Source: Thalassia testudinum (lineage: Eukaryota; Streptophyta; Magnoliopsida; Alismatales; Hydrocharitaceae). From it: a DNA stretch of 64,000 nt. The position numbers and the translations under genes are program-made. The notes beneath the pieces are model-generated. The model did no database searches. It was not told the origin of the DNA and worked only from the letters and a program-made list of their open reading frames with translations. Below are positions 1 to 12,800 of this stretch, piece by piece (positions within the stretch are counted from its first letter, which is position 1; each line of letters starts with the position of its first letter). The stretch is taken from the NCBI GenBank assembly GCA_037157565.1, contig JAZHRO010000036.1:135896501-135960500 (forward strand), read 5' to 3'.

Positions 1-177
1 CCACTTTCATGGTGTCGGCAACTCATCTGCCACCCATGATAATGCATCTCGGATTGCCTTCTACCTGAGCTCTGACCGAGCGATTGGACCAAACTTAACT
101 AGCTTCTCCACGTCCGCCTGCATGGACGGGTCAAAATCTTTGGCTTGGGGCGGCTGGTCCTTTTTAGGAGGACCTTT

Positions 178-788
178 CTAAGCGGATAGGACATCGAGCT
201 CTTTAATATTCGAGAGAAAAAAGAAATGGAGGTCCTGCCCCTTCAGACTATCGATGAGGTCTACTATCCGATAACCAGCCTCTTGGCTATGCAATGTATA
301 AATGCCAGAGGGAGAACTACCCTTCTTCACTTTTAAGGGAATCAGCCCAAAAAGTAGGCAGAACAAAGCCAGACGGGGAACAATCCCCAAATGAAGGCAA
401 AGAGTTGTAAAGGCATTCAGCACCAGCCGACAATTAAGGCTAAGTTGCGAAGGGGCAAGGCAGTAGAAGCAAAGGAAGGAGGAAATAAAGGGGTTCAAGG
501 GCACACACAGATCGTGATCTATAGAATATTTACATATGATGAACATGTCCTTTGTCTCGTCTAAACATAGATGAGTCTTCGACCCACAATCCTTGAAAGG
601 CACCTCGCCAAGCTTGTATTCCCCAAAAATGACAAAATGGCAAACCAGTTACGAAAGTCTGATGAAAAATAGTACAAGGACCTCATCTTGGCAGAGACCC
701 TAGAAGAAGAGGAAGCAACAGAGTTACCCTTGCTTGCAAAACCTGACATGGTGGCTTTCACTTTTAAGAGATCCCGACACGATGGCAC
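178..788 (-). pseudogene. Truncated gypsy-type gag-region fragment (PF04195-like)
   Basis: Reading leftwards, two overlapping frames give a retroelement-like protein. The longer one (178-603) has the pattern 'CVPLNPFISSFLCFY...LAPSQLSLN' followed by a hydrophobic stretch. It resembles the plant 'putative gypsy type transposon' domain found in the gag region of some Ty3/gypsy elements. The upstream part (561-788) is in another frame, so at least one frameshift is present. Reading continues towards the left edge in short open pieces, so the element probably runs out of the window. No protease, reverse transcriptase or integrase is visible here. The family call rests on recalled sequence character, not on a search. 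Confidence 0.5.
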
Positions 789-860
789 TCCAACGAAGGA
801 TGTCCCTTCACACTACTCTGCCGAGACTAAAAGCTCTTCACGTAGACATTCTCTGAGGTA

Positions 861-899
861 GGTGGGTCATTAACCATGACCCACCACCCCTATATATAG
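861..899. repeat. Perfect 10-bp hairpin beside a TATA-like site
   Basis: GGTGGGTCAT (861-870) and ATGACCCACC (876-885) are perfect inverted repeats around a 5-nt loop. CTATATATAG (890-899), itself a palindrome, follows directly. The site lies upstream of the minus-strand gag-like fragment and could be a promoter of an old LTR. No LTR ends could be assigned, so promoter function is only a possibility. Confidence 0.3.
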
Positions 900-1202
900 C
901 CCCTACGGAGGGCGGTTCCACTCTTGCGGGGCACATCATTAAAAAAAAATGAAATATCACCGTATCTGGCACGGACTCCAAATAAGCTGCCAAAAGTGAA
1001 GAAAATATCTGCCATTATTACGGATAGTTAATACCCCTGTACACATATTCACTGTCATAACAAAAGGGTGGTCTCGTCAATGGTTGGCACGCCAATTGAG
1101 GTCTCAACCTCATCATAATCGCAATAAATGCCAGTCTCTCCGTACGATGAGACACCACTATCCCGGTGTGATTGGCCATTACCTAGAGAAACAGCGGGCA
1201 GA

Positions 1203-1436
1203 TGCACCCTAAAGTCACCACTTAAGGCAAGCAAAATAGCTGGTGGACATGCCCTAAAGTCGCCTCTTTGCGGGTCCACACACCCAAAAGCCGCCTCTTA
1301 AGGCAAGCCATATAGTGGGCCCATGCACCCCAAAGCCACCTCTAAAGGTAGGCAAAATTGCAGGCCCACGCACCCTAAAGCTACCTCTTAAGGCCGGTAG
1401 CGTGGCAAGCAGCCTCCTAAGGACGGTATCGCACTA
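1203..1436. repeat. Degenerate minisatellite, about 45-bp unit
   Basis: About five diverged tandem copies of a unit like GCACCCTAAAGCCACCTCTT followed by AAGGCAAGCAAAATAGTGGGCCCAC can be followed across the interval. Some copies are shortened. The units share the core 'CACCTCTTAAGG'. No open reading frame follows the periodicity. Confidence 0.5.
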
Positions 1437-3671
1437 AGCCTACGCACCTCGTGCAACTACGGGCCTACGCCCCAGGAAAACCCCACCTACATATCAAATG
1501 CACCCCCGCTTGCATACACAATGGGGGTAACATTTGGGGGTATCACCTACCACGAAGTTTTTACTCCAAGGGTTACTCTCTCAGCAAGTAGATGCTAGCT
1601 CGAGAGTAAGGGGCATATAATGAGGGGTAAAAAATGCCCTCGAACCTGAAACCCCGTGATAGGCCCAAAACTGAGGATCTGACCCAGAAAACCTCAGATA
1701 AAGGCAAAGTTCAGAGATCCGACCTGCCTACATTGAAGAGAACCCCCTGTGCAACCGGACGCAACAATCCATCCAACCGGCACACAAGTAGGCAGGCACA
1801 GCAGGACTTGGAAAGACCTAGTCGTTGGAGGTTCAGCGAAGGGTACAGCAGGCCTGCATCGCCAATAAATGCTGACATTTGTAGTCGCCATTAATGACCT
1901 GGCAGTGTATCCACCTAAGAAATCATGCTGGAAGCACGATCCGCTCATAAGATCCTGATAGGAGCTCGAGTCCGATCTGCTCAGAAGATATCAGTAGGAG
2001 CTCCACCCCAGCACGAGATATATAGGTGGGAAGGTGTGCTGTCCTTCCCCAAGCAATCTGAGCGAAAGCGAGCGATTATATACTTTGTAAACTCTAACAA
2101 ATTCTAGTATATAGTTTAGAGTCTCATCCTCCCGCCAGATGTATACCTTTTAAGGTGGAACTGGATAACCAACTCATGTGTTCCCTTTGTGCGATTACTT
2201 CATTGGACTACCCACTCTAAAGAGTTTTATCTCCTTTGAGTCGAATCCTTTATCTCCACAAAGGAACCACTTGGTGGATATATCCACCACATCAACTAAA
2301 TAGGATATTTAGCAAACGATGATGATGCCTTCAAATATATTTTCGGATTCTTACATAAACATTATTATAATTTTATGATATTACACAACTACTATTAAAA
2401 TCTTTACCCTGACATAGATATCACCATCACGTTGATTATCTTTGCATAAAATGTCATCGAAATAACTTCAATGAAAACATTATTTTCATATTAAAACATT
2501 AACAGACGGCTGCCATTGCCTTTTCAACCGTCATGAGTACCATCATTCTGTCTGTCCATTTAGGTCTACATGCACACTTACATATCTATTGGAAGTCGCA
2601 ACGTTACTTTTTAATAGTTTATTTTCACTTATGACATGGCAATGTGGAAGGAAACTATGCTTCGTTATGTTTTTTGACCATGCTCTGTTAACGTTGGGTT
2701 ATTTATTTAAAATTAGCAAGCCCTACTTAGTAAAATTTTCCACAACTCCTTTTTGCCTGCATCCATTACTTTAAAATTGATTTTTTCTTTTTCTTTTTTT
2801 ACTTCAACGGAAGTCATGTTATCATGGCCATTAATTTGCTTTTGGAGACTTCTTATTTGCATTTGTGCATGTGATAACTTAGCACATTTCGTTTATGCTA
2901 CTTCCAATCGTAGGTGAAATGGGATGATTCGAATTTTTTTTGACACCAAGCGTTAAGCCAAGGCAGGTGGATCTTGCTCTAATTCCACATCCCATTGTCA
3001 AGAAGCTAAGACTGCCACTGCCAAATGCAGTGCTGAAAGAATTATATAACCTTCATTCGAGGGTAAAGAGAAAGACAATAGGTCTACTCTCGTAGTCAAC
3101 ATTGTTGGGCTACGGGAGTGGAGGTGATTGATAAAGAAAGAAATAGTCCTCGTAAGATAAGCCCAATTGGCTTATAATTAGATTAGAAGAACCCACTTAA
3201 ACTTAGTCCACGTGGGAATGCAAGAGATGCAAACCACCGAGTGGTTACATGGTCAACATAATAATCCACAATTATTCTCCACTATTCATTAATAACTCTT
3301 TATTATTTCAGGGTTACACTTTCAAATGTGTAACCTCCTATATTTTGTAATCTATAAATTGGCCAATGGGGGCAACTCAAGGGAGGGGACACACCCGATG
3401 AGGGCAACTCAAAGGCTCTTCAGCTTATTACCTCATGTATCAATCTCATCTATAGTAGATTTCAAGGTTAGATCCCTTCCCCATATGTACACTCATCAAG
3501 GGTGGAACTAGGTTGACAATTTCATATGTTCATGTGGGTGATTGCCCGTTTCTATATTTTTATGGTTATGCTATGTTTCGTACATTTACAAATTCTTTGA
3601 TGACTTTTGATGGTCTCGACGACGGCCTTCGAGGCACCATCACACATCTACATTTAATTTTCCTATTTCAG
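1437..3671. other. Unassigned non-coding stretch with LTR-like character
   Basis: No convincing gene is visible. The part around 2,030-2,290 (TTTGTAAACTCTAACAAATT, then a CCGCCAGATGTA-type segment) resembles the transcribed part of plant retrotransposon LTRs, but no paired end or target duplication was found. The rest is AT-rich and lacks long frames. Confidence 0.3.
2272..2289. repeat. Perfect 18-bp palindrome
   Basis: TGGTGGATATATCCACCA reads the same on both strands. It has no neighbouring gene and no second copy was noticed. It may be an old insertion scar or a small hairpin. Confidence 0.6.
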
Positions 3672-3834
3672 GGAGTGTGGATCCATCATCAATGATTTAT
3701 AATTCCTTTCCTGTTGGTATGCAAGGAGCCAGGCAAAAGATAACTGGTTCTTCTACTTTGTCACCTTTCAGACATTATAAAATGTAATTCCTAATACAGA
3801 AAAGTTAGATAAGGATAAGAAAGTGGTGCCACCA
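3672..3834 (+). pseudogene. 5' part of an interrupted protein-coding exon, product unknown
   Basis: After a good splice acceptor (TCCTATTTCAG ending at 3,671) there is an open frame starting 'SVDPSSMIYNSFPVG' and running to 'SPFRHYKM'. A TAA follows at about 3,785, and the adjacent frame continues '...NTEKLDKDKKVVP' up to 3,834. One missing nucleotide explains the shift. The frame then continues with no gap at 21,463 once the insertion and one copy of CACCA are removed. The protein is Ser/Pro/Thr-rich and I do not recognise it. It could be a host gene or an old retrocopy. Confidence 0.4.
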
Positions 3835-6800
3835 TGATGAGCCAACATCGTGTTGCAATAAAAACCATGTCTTAATGTTATTGTTGTAGTATAATTGTTA
3901 CAATGCAAACAGATGTCGCATCATTTTATTTGTTTACATAATTTTTACTAGTTTATTTCAGGTCATTCACTGGGAAGCAATTATTGATATACATCACTCT
4001 CTATGTCCACAAATGTTCTTTTATTCCAAAAATTGTCAATTATATTTACAAAGTGAATTAATGAATCAAAGAATGAATAAATTAGTCAATTATGTACAAA
4101 AGAATCAATTATTGTTCACTACAATGCCTTAAACATATTTATAAATAAACAAGCATAAAAAACTAAGTATAACTACTCTATGTTAGTTATATACAACTAT
4201 TCTAAATAATACTTAAGTATATGTACAAAAATTACTACTAATATACACTTACACTAAATATACTAACATATACTATTAACTTTATTAACATATACTATAT
4301 ATACAGTAACATATATATGTGTCGCTATAGCCTTAGTAAAATATATACAAAACATAAGGTAAAAGAATTACATTTACTAACATTTATACATATCTATAGT
4401 GATAGATACATACATCACTAAAGCTTTAAACAACAACTATATGTACATAACATAAGGGTCAAACATTATACACTACTCTATTTATGCTTATATATATATA
4501 TATAAATATTACCTATGTATATGCATACATTTTATATACATTTAATTTATTATACATACACATATATTACATATATACTATATATATATATCATACATAC
4601 TTATGTGTATACACATATGTATAGTACACTAAGCCTCTCACACATACACATACACTAGCATGATCAGAGCTCAACCCTTAGTTTTTTTTCTTTTACGCAC
4701 TCAATTCTTAGCTTTCTTCCTAACACTTAACCGCTCATGCTCTCCTCTCTCAACACTTAGTTTTTTTAAGAAACCTCACACACACAACTTACTTCTTTGT
4801 TATTATTCACTCTAACAAAAATTGGGTCTGTTTTAGTGGCCGGACCAACCTTTCGTGAAATACACAGCACCCCAAAGGAGTGGGATTAGGCCACTACTAA
4901 GCCGACCCTAATTCAATTAATGTGCATTTTATTTTATATTCACAGGCCCACAATAGCCCAATAGAGGCTCAACACAGTGCACGAGCTCCCAGCCTGCACA
5001 CCAATTTACTTCACAATATATGCTCATTTAATGCTTGAGAAAGGACTGGTCTTTAGCACTTGATAGTTGACAACTGAAGAGACGCCATAAGCCTTTCAAT
5101 TTATATCACCGTAGCCACTTCTACGTCCACGATGTGGGACTTTAACACAGAGGAATTAGCACTGCATTGCGCACTATAGCATGTTTTGGAAGCATGATTT
5201 CAAGCCTCGATTTGAGACTTGATTTCTAAATAAATTGCATATATGGAAAGCCCTTATATAGATCTACAAAAGAAGTTATTTAAATATATATTAAAATTAG
5301 TTAAAGTTAGGGATTTATATACGTTAAATTAAAGTTTAATTTCTTAATTAATGTATAAATTGTTAAATAATCATGTAATTGGCCTTATACATATTTAATT
5401 TACATAAAAAATTATTTATTACACATTTTAAATTTATTTTAGAACATTTATTTTAATTTATTTACATTTAAATACATGTTTTAGATAGATATATACATAT
5501 TTAATGTATAAATACTATAATATAATACAAATATAGTATAAATAGGTTAGAAGTACTTAAAATAATACTATACAAATATACACTATAGATTACTTCAATA
5601 TTAACTTAATCTACTAATTTATTTTATTTTAACTTAATAATTTACCTAATTAACTTAATAACTTAATTACCTACAATATTACCTGAATAAATTAATGTTT
5701 AGGTATAATTAGGTCTATAATAAGTACTTGAATACGTATGTACAGTACCAGATATGGTTTTAGGTATGTACATAGTTATTTATAATTACTTAGTATTATT
5801 TACATTTACTCTAATATAAATTAATATACAATTATACAATAAAGTTATCTATACAGTAAATCATCCTAAATATTTATTTAAATATATATAATACATTTAT
5901 AAGTTATTTATGTACATTATTTACATATACTACAATATCTACATATAGCTTAGTATTAAGTTATATTTACAAGTATAAATACATTATACATGGTATTTGT
6001 AGGTATCTATATATTCTATAGGGGTATGTGAAGAGAGAAAGGGTGAGATGAGAGAAGAATAGCTTCTTTTTATGATTTTTGATTTTTGATTAAGTTTCAA
6101 AGTAGACCAAACCATTGGCTGGTATGCTTTGTTAAGTCAGGGGTTCGGAATGCTTTGTAACTTTGCATACGCTTAAAGAAATACCTACTCCTACTCAAGA
6201 CACCTTTATTTTATTTTTCTATGATTTTTTTATCATTTTGATTTATGTACAAAACTAACCCAATTTAGGCCTTGGAAGAGTTTTCAATAAGAACCTAAGG
6301 CACTAAAAAGGATTCTAGGGGCTAGAAAAGCAACTCAAACACTTAGACATGTCCAACATAACACATGAGAGATATTCTAAGCATTAAACATGATTTTGAA
6401 TCTTAATTTCATTAAAATAGCATGTTGGACAGTTTGACATTGAAAATTAGCTGACAAGGGACTGAAAACATAGTTTACAAGACATTCAAAACATATTTAA
6501 AGCCCATGAGCATACATGAATGCTTGTACACATATGTTTAAACACTATACATCTGTCAGATTCTCATTACAACTCAAATCCCAACTCAAACCTTTATCCA
6601 TCAGTCCATCTGCTGTCGCATTTTAGCAGCCAAGAGCTACCATTTTCAGCAGTTGATTTAGATTGAAGTCTTTTTTTTTTTTTGAATTGAGGAACCATGT
6701 TGCCCTATTATGGGCTTTTACTATGGGTTCACAAGCGATCTGATCACTTGATCTTCTTGAACAACATTGATTGATGTTCAAGAAGATATAAGGATACGAT

Positions 6801-7108
6801 AAAAACCAATGGGTCATTATTTTGACCTCCAATCAGAAATTCTAATTTTCCTTGACCAAACTACCCAAATGCAAAATTCAAATTAGGCAAATACTCATCT
6901 GAGCATCGAAATCAACTTAAAACACCTTAGAATCCTTGTATTATACCTAATTTAGCTTGATAAAAACTTAAATTGCTCGATTAAATCCGTCAAACAAATT
7001 GACTCCAATTACAAAATTGGGCATGAAATCCAAATATGAAAGAATCGAGCGAGTCGGTTCAATTAAAACCAGATCGGGGGGTCTTTATGAATTAATGGAA
7101 TGAATGGG
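3835..7108. other. AT-rich non-coding part of the old LTR
   Basis: Very AT-rich DNA with runs of TATA/TATACA-type repeats (for example 4,490-4,640 and 5,260-6,010) and no credible reading frame. One GC-richer patch (4,840-5,160) contains CGATGTGGGACTTT. I see no gene. Confidence 0.6.
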
Positions 7109-9777
7109 TGTAACGACCCGGCTCACGAGTCCCTACGACACACGAGAACCAGACCGACTCGACTAATCCCAAGACCTAGTCGTCCAACGAGGAAGTAACC
7201 AAAAGAGCAGTAAAATAAACCACATTCAGCATGAATATAACTAACAGTAAGGAAGTACAGCAGTAAGGAAAGAAACTACTACAGTAGATACCACCACAAC
7301 AGTAGAACAACATTTATCATATAACAAGAACTGCAGGTAAAGAAAGTACAGCGGAAACAAAAACTACTCACTAGAACAGAAACAAAAGAGGTACAAAAGA
7401 CTGTGGTAAACTCTACTGGACCCTACTCGGCCCAGCGTCCTCTGCAGCCGCCGACCCTGGCTGCTCAACACCTGGTCCTGAAAAAGGTAACGAGTGTAAC
7501 ACGTCAGCAAAACGTTAAGTAGAGTGGCAAACTAACTAAAGGCAACAGTAGAGTGTACAGTAGCTGTTATGTTCTATTACTTCCTTTATTCACATCTTTC
7601 AATTTTCTCACTATTTCATTTATTTCTCAGATCCTTTACTTGATCTCGAATGTCCTCGTGGGAATGATCTTGATTGCAGTATTTTCCAAAAGTAGAAGTA
7701 GCACGTGGTGCTCTCCTGGCCGGGAGAGTCCCCCGTGGTGATCCTACCATCAGTCAACCACCCCAAGGTCACTGACAGATGTAACGGTGACTACGGCACG
7801 CGCGATAAACGCACAGGTAGCTAGCCCGCACTGGCACGCGGTCAGTCGTTTTCGTTAACGGGTGCGCCCAAAGCACAACACGGAACCAGGGAAGAGCCAT
7901 CTCAGTAACAGGGGTCCAACCCCTCCACAGTAACCAAACCGGGGCCTTGCCCCTCCACAGTCCGCGCACCCTCGCCTGACTACCCTGGTTTGCCCTAGTG
8001 GGCCTAACAAGTCGGTGAAGGAGGCTAGCAGAACCCCGGGGCCCGTGGGGTAGCTAATACTCTCCTAACACTAGTAGCTCTCCTCGGTACTACGTACACG
8101 AGAGCCAAGTCGGTACAGAGCGGCCAATCCTAACCCCGGGTCCCTGGGGTGGCTGGCCCCACTCTGCACTAAACAGGTACAGGTACTTCCCTTGGTACTA
8201 CGTACCCAAGAGACAGTACAAACTACATCTCAGTTCCATTCCTTTTTCTTTCCAGGAGTTCCACTCCTAATTCCCCGTAGGGTTCCAGCTCTTTATCTCA
8301 GAACATCATATGTTTCACTTTCCAGTTTCACGTTCTCACAATCCAGGATCTCAATCATGTTTCTTTATTCATAACAGGCAGCTGTTAATTCAATTTACAG
8401 GCAGCTTTATATTCCTTTCCATTTTTCCAAGACTGCAATATTATACATTCCACTAGTTTTTCCATCCTAGGGTTCATGCCACATCCTAGGATCTAGCATA
8501 CAACTAGTTTTCCAGCCCTAGGATTCATGCATCACCTAGGAGCTATCATTCCATACATTTCTCATTCCTAGGATTCATGCAATGTCCTAGATTCTAGTTA
8601 TGGTTCCATACTTTAACAGATTTTAATAACAAACTTAAGCCACTCTACCAGGTACAACGGGAGTAATGGGGGCGTGATCGGGAATCCCGCGTGCCTCCGC
8701 GACTCTCAAGACTGCAACTGAACGAGGTCCTATCACAAGGATCAAACACAAGGAGTGTCTCAAAACAGTGTATAGCTACTGTAGACGGGTAGAGGAATTA
8801 ATTCTGAAAAGAACGCAACTCGAATCGCGGAAAACGGAGCCCGAACGGGCCCTAAACGGGTCGAAAAAGACGATATTGTGCAAGATCAGACGTTTGGAAC
8901 TTCTTCCAGACGTCTTAAAGAGTGGATCAGAGAATTACCTGTCCAGCGTGGTTTCCCAGACGTTCAGAAGTCTACGGGGACGTCTGTCCTAGCTCCCAGA
9001 CGTCCGATGGTCACCCCGGACGTCTGGATGTCACTCCCGCCGTCTGATACAACTTCCAGACGTCTGATTCGCAAAGGATGGCGAATCAGCGAACCTGCGC
9101 ACAGCCAACTGCCTCCCTCAGTACGGTCAGTCGACAGGAAGGAAGAAGAAGGCGGAATACTCACCTTTCAGACGTCTGTATGAGCTACCAGACGTCGTCC
9201 TCGCCGTCTGCCTATCAACCCAGACGTCTGATTCTGGAAATTTTTCCAGAATCAGGGCGCTACTCGGCCTCCGCTCGCGACGCCGCCCGCGTCGTACCTC
9301 GCGCGTCTGCTGCTCAGACTGCAGCAGGTCCCTCTCCGTATCGCTCCGCGCCCCCTGCGCCCTCCGCCGGCCGGCCAAGCCGCTCCGGCGAGCTCGCCCT
9401 CACGGCAGAGCTCCGCTCTCGCACGTCGCACCTCCTCCGCGCTCACTGCGGCCGCCGCTGCCGCCCTCGCGCTCGCGCTCAGGCTAACGCTCACTGGCTG
9501 AAGGAGAAGAAGGAGGAGACGGTGGAGATGGGAGGGGAGGCGTGCCCTTTTAAGGCTGCGCGGAGAGGAGAGAGAAGAATTCGCGGCAGGGGAATCCTGC
9601 AGCCGCAGGAGGGAGGAAGGGCGAATATGCAGTCTGCGCGCTCAGGCGCGCAGACGACTCGCGTGTGTCGAAAATAACGGATTTCCAGACGTCTGGAAAC
9701 TATCCCAGACGTCTGGTTAGACGTCTGGACAACCCTCCAGACGTCTTAAAAGACGTCTGCGCCCCACGCTCGTTACA
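7109..9777 (-). repeat. Gypsy-1 3' LTR (left)
   Basis: Starts TGTAACGACCC and ends GCTCGTTACA in plus-strand reading, the same as the right copy. It contains two clusters of CAGACGTCTG-type palindromes (8,889-9,237 and 9,685-9,760). Exact copies begin at 9,057, 9,169, 9,221, 9,686 and 9,706. A GC-rich middle section lies between the clusters. The short open frames in it are not conserved genes. Confidence 0.92.
9230..9253 (-). other. Conserved LTR hairpin, 3' LTR copy
   Basis: GATTCTGGAAA (9,230-9,240), a TT loop and TTTCCAGAATC (9,243-9,253) form a perfect 11-bp stem next to the palindrome cluster. The same stem occurs at 16,919-16,942 and 18,704-18,727, and a variant at 56,521-56,541. Confidence 0.6.
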
Positions 9778-9862
9778 ATATAACAAACTCAAAGGAAGTT
9801 TCGTCCCCGAAACTTGCGCCAACTAGGGTGCGGGAAAAGACGTCCGAATAACCATAACAAAC

Positions 9863-12800
9863 TCAAAGAGGACCGAAGCAGGTCCGAAAAGACATACCCG
9901 CGAAAAGCTCCGGGTACCGCTCCCGCATTGCCACCTCAGGCTCCCAGGTAGCCTCCTCATACCGCTGGCTCCTCCACAAAACCTTTACCAGGGGTACTTG
10001 CTTTCGTCTCAACCGGTGGACGGCTCGGTCTAGGATCTGCACTGGCCGCTCGGGGTAGGTCAGGTCGTCGCTCACCTCGATGCTCTCGTGACTTAGTACG
10101 TGACTGGAATCGGCTACGTACTTCCTGAGGTTGGACACGTGGAATACGTCGTGCACACCAGAAAGCTGCGGGGGAAGGGCAAGTCTGTAAGCAACGGGTC
10201 CAACCCGCTCCAGGACCTCAAAGGGCCCCACGAACCTCGGCGCGAGCTTCCCTCTCACCCCAAACCGCTGTAAGCCCTTCATGGGCGAAACACGAAGGAA
10301 GACGTGGTCCCCAACCTCGAACTACACCTCTCTGCGTCTGCGATCCGCGTAGCTCTTCTGTCTGCTCCTGACAGTGCGGAGTCGTCTGTGGATCTGCTCA
10401 ACTACCTCCTGACTCTACCAGATCAACCTGGGGCCAACCTCCCACTTGGTCCCCACCTCATCCCAACTCAAGGGTGCCGTACACTTCCATCCGTACAGAG
10501 CCTCGTAGGGAGCCATGCCGATGCTCGAGTGATAACTGTTGTTGTATGCAAACTCTGCCAGGGGCAGGTGCTCCTCCCAAGAGCCCCTCCAGTCCAGTAC
10601 ACAGGCACGCAAAAGGTCCTCAAGTGTCTGTATCGTGCGCTCAGACTGTCCGTCCGTCTGGGGGTGGTAAGCCGTGCTAAACCTCAACCTCGTCCCCAAG
10701 GCCTGCTGAAACTCAGCCCAAAACTGGGACGTAAAGCGGGTATCCCGGTCGGATACGATCTCCCGCGGAACTCCGTGTAGTCGCACCACATCACGGATAT
10801 ACCTCTCTGCCAACTGTGCTGGTCCCAAAGTGACTCGGATCGGCAAGAATCACGCCGTCTTCGTCAATCTATCCACTATTACCCAGACTGCGTCGTGTCC
10901 CCACTGGGTAACAGGTAAGCCCACCACCAAGTCCATGGTGATCCTCTCCCACTTCCACTCTGGCACTGGAAGCGGCTGAAGCGGCCTTGCAGGCCTCTGA
11001 TGCTCGGCTTTCACCTGCTGGCACACTAAGCACTGCTGCACGAACTCACCCACATCCCGCTTCATCCCTCTCCACCAAAACTCGCGTCTCAAGTCATGGT
11101 ACATTTTCGTGTTTCCGGGATGTATGGTGAATCTGGAACCGTGTGCCTCAGTCAGGAGCTCTCTCAACAGCTCCTCGTCTCTGGGAACGCACAACCGTCC
11201 CCTCAAGCGTAACACCTGGAGTGTGAAAGAGAAGTCCCCTGGGTCCCCTGATAGTACTCTGTCGCGCAAAGATCGCAAGTACGGATCAGCCATCTGTCCT
11301 GTGATGATACGGTCTATCAGCTCTGGCCTGGTCTGCCATGTCACCGTCACTGCCCCACAGTATCCTCGTAACTCTAGAGGTCGCCAACTGCCCACCTCCT
11401 CCAAAAGGCTCCAACTCTGTAACTGTAGACTGGCCAAGCGTGCGGGTGCCTTACGGCTCAAGGCGTCAGCCACCACATTGGCCTTTCCCGGGTGGTAGGA
11501 GATGCTGCAATCGTAGTCCTTCAGGAGCTCCAACCAACGTCTCTGTCTCATGTTGAGCTCCTTCTGGTCAAAAAGATATCTGAGGCTCTTGTGATCTGTA
11601 AAAATCTCGAAGGTCTCACCGTACAAGTAGTGCCTCCAGGTCTTCAGCGCGAAGACAACAACTGCCAACTCTAGGTCGTGGGTAGGGTAGGTATGCTCAT
11701 GGGGCTTCAGTTGCCGCGAAGCGTAAGCAACAACATGACCCCTCTGCATGAGCACACCTCCTAACCCCTGCAAGGAAGCGTCTGTGTACACAACGAACCT
11801 GCCACTACTGTCAGGGATGGTGAGCATGGGAGCTGAGGTCAACCTCTCCTTCAGCTCCAGAAAACACACCTCACAGGCGTCTGTCCAAGCGAAAGGCACG
11901 TCCTTCCGGGTCAACTGTGTCATAGGACGCGCAATCTGTGAAAATCCTCTGATGAACCGTCTGTAGTAACCTGCTAGTCCCAGGAAACTGCGAATCTCAG
12001 TGACTGAACGCGGTCTCTCCCACCTGAGCACTGCCTCGACCTTGGCGGGGTCCACCGCCAGGCCGTCACCAGAGATCACGTGACCCAAGAAGGTCACCTC
12101 CCTCAACCAGAACTCGCACTTGTTGTACTTGGCGTACAGCCTGCGTCGTCTCAGAGTGTCCAGAACCATCCGCAAGTGCTGTCCGTGCTGCGTCCGATCT
12201 CTAGAATAGATGAGCACATCATCTATGAAAACACCACGAACTGATCCAAGTATGGTCTAAACACCCTGTTCATCAGGTCCATGAAAGCAGCGGGGGCATT
12301 GGTCAGCCCAAACGGTATGACCAAAAACTCGTAGTGTCCGTACCGGGTGCAGAAAGCTATCTTGGAGACGTCGGTCTCCCTGATCCTCAACTGGTGGTAT
12401 CCAGACCTCAAGTCTATCTTGGAAAACACCGTGGCACCCCGCAACTGGTCAAACAAATCGTCGATCCTCGGCAGCGGATATCTGTTCTTGATGGTGACCC
12501 TATTCAGCTGTCGGTAGTCTACACAAAGGTGTAGGGTCCCATCCTTCTTCTTCACAAACAGTACCGGGGCTCCCCAGGGAGACGCACTGGGCCTCACGAA
12601 ACCTTTCTCCAAAAGGTCCTGCAACTGAGACTTGAGCTCTCGCAGCTCAAGCGGTGCCATTCTGTATGGCGCGGTGGAGATGGGGCCGGTCCCTGGTACT
12701 AGTGAGATCTCAAACTCGATCTCACGCTCGGGCGGTAGTCCTGGTAACTCGTCTGGAAACACGTCGGGGTACTCTCTGACCACCGGGATGCTCTGGAAGT

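Noticed and set aside
1620..2330. Complete LTR starting TGAGGGGTAAAA
   Set aside because: The composition is LTR-like, but no matching CA end, target duplication or second copy was found in the window.
8889..9237. CRISPR-like array of short repeats
   Set aside because: The repeats are 10-bp palindromes with irregular spacing inside plant LTRs. There are no uniform spacers and no cas genes.
9078..9677. 199-residue plus-strand open frame in the gypsy-1 LTR
   Set aside because: It lies in GC-rich LTR leader, antisense to LTR transcription. The matching frame in the right LTR is broken, and no domain is visible.
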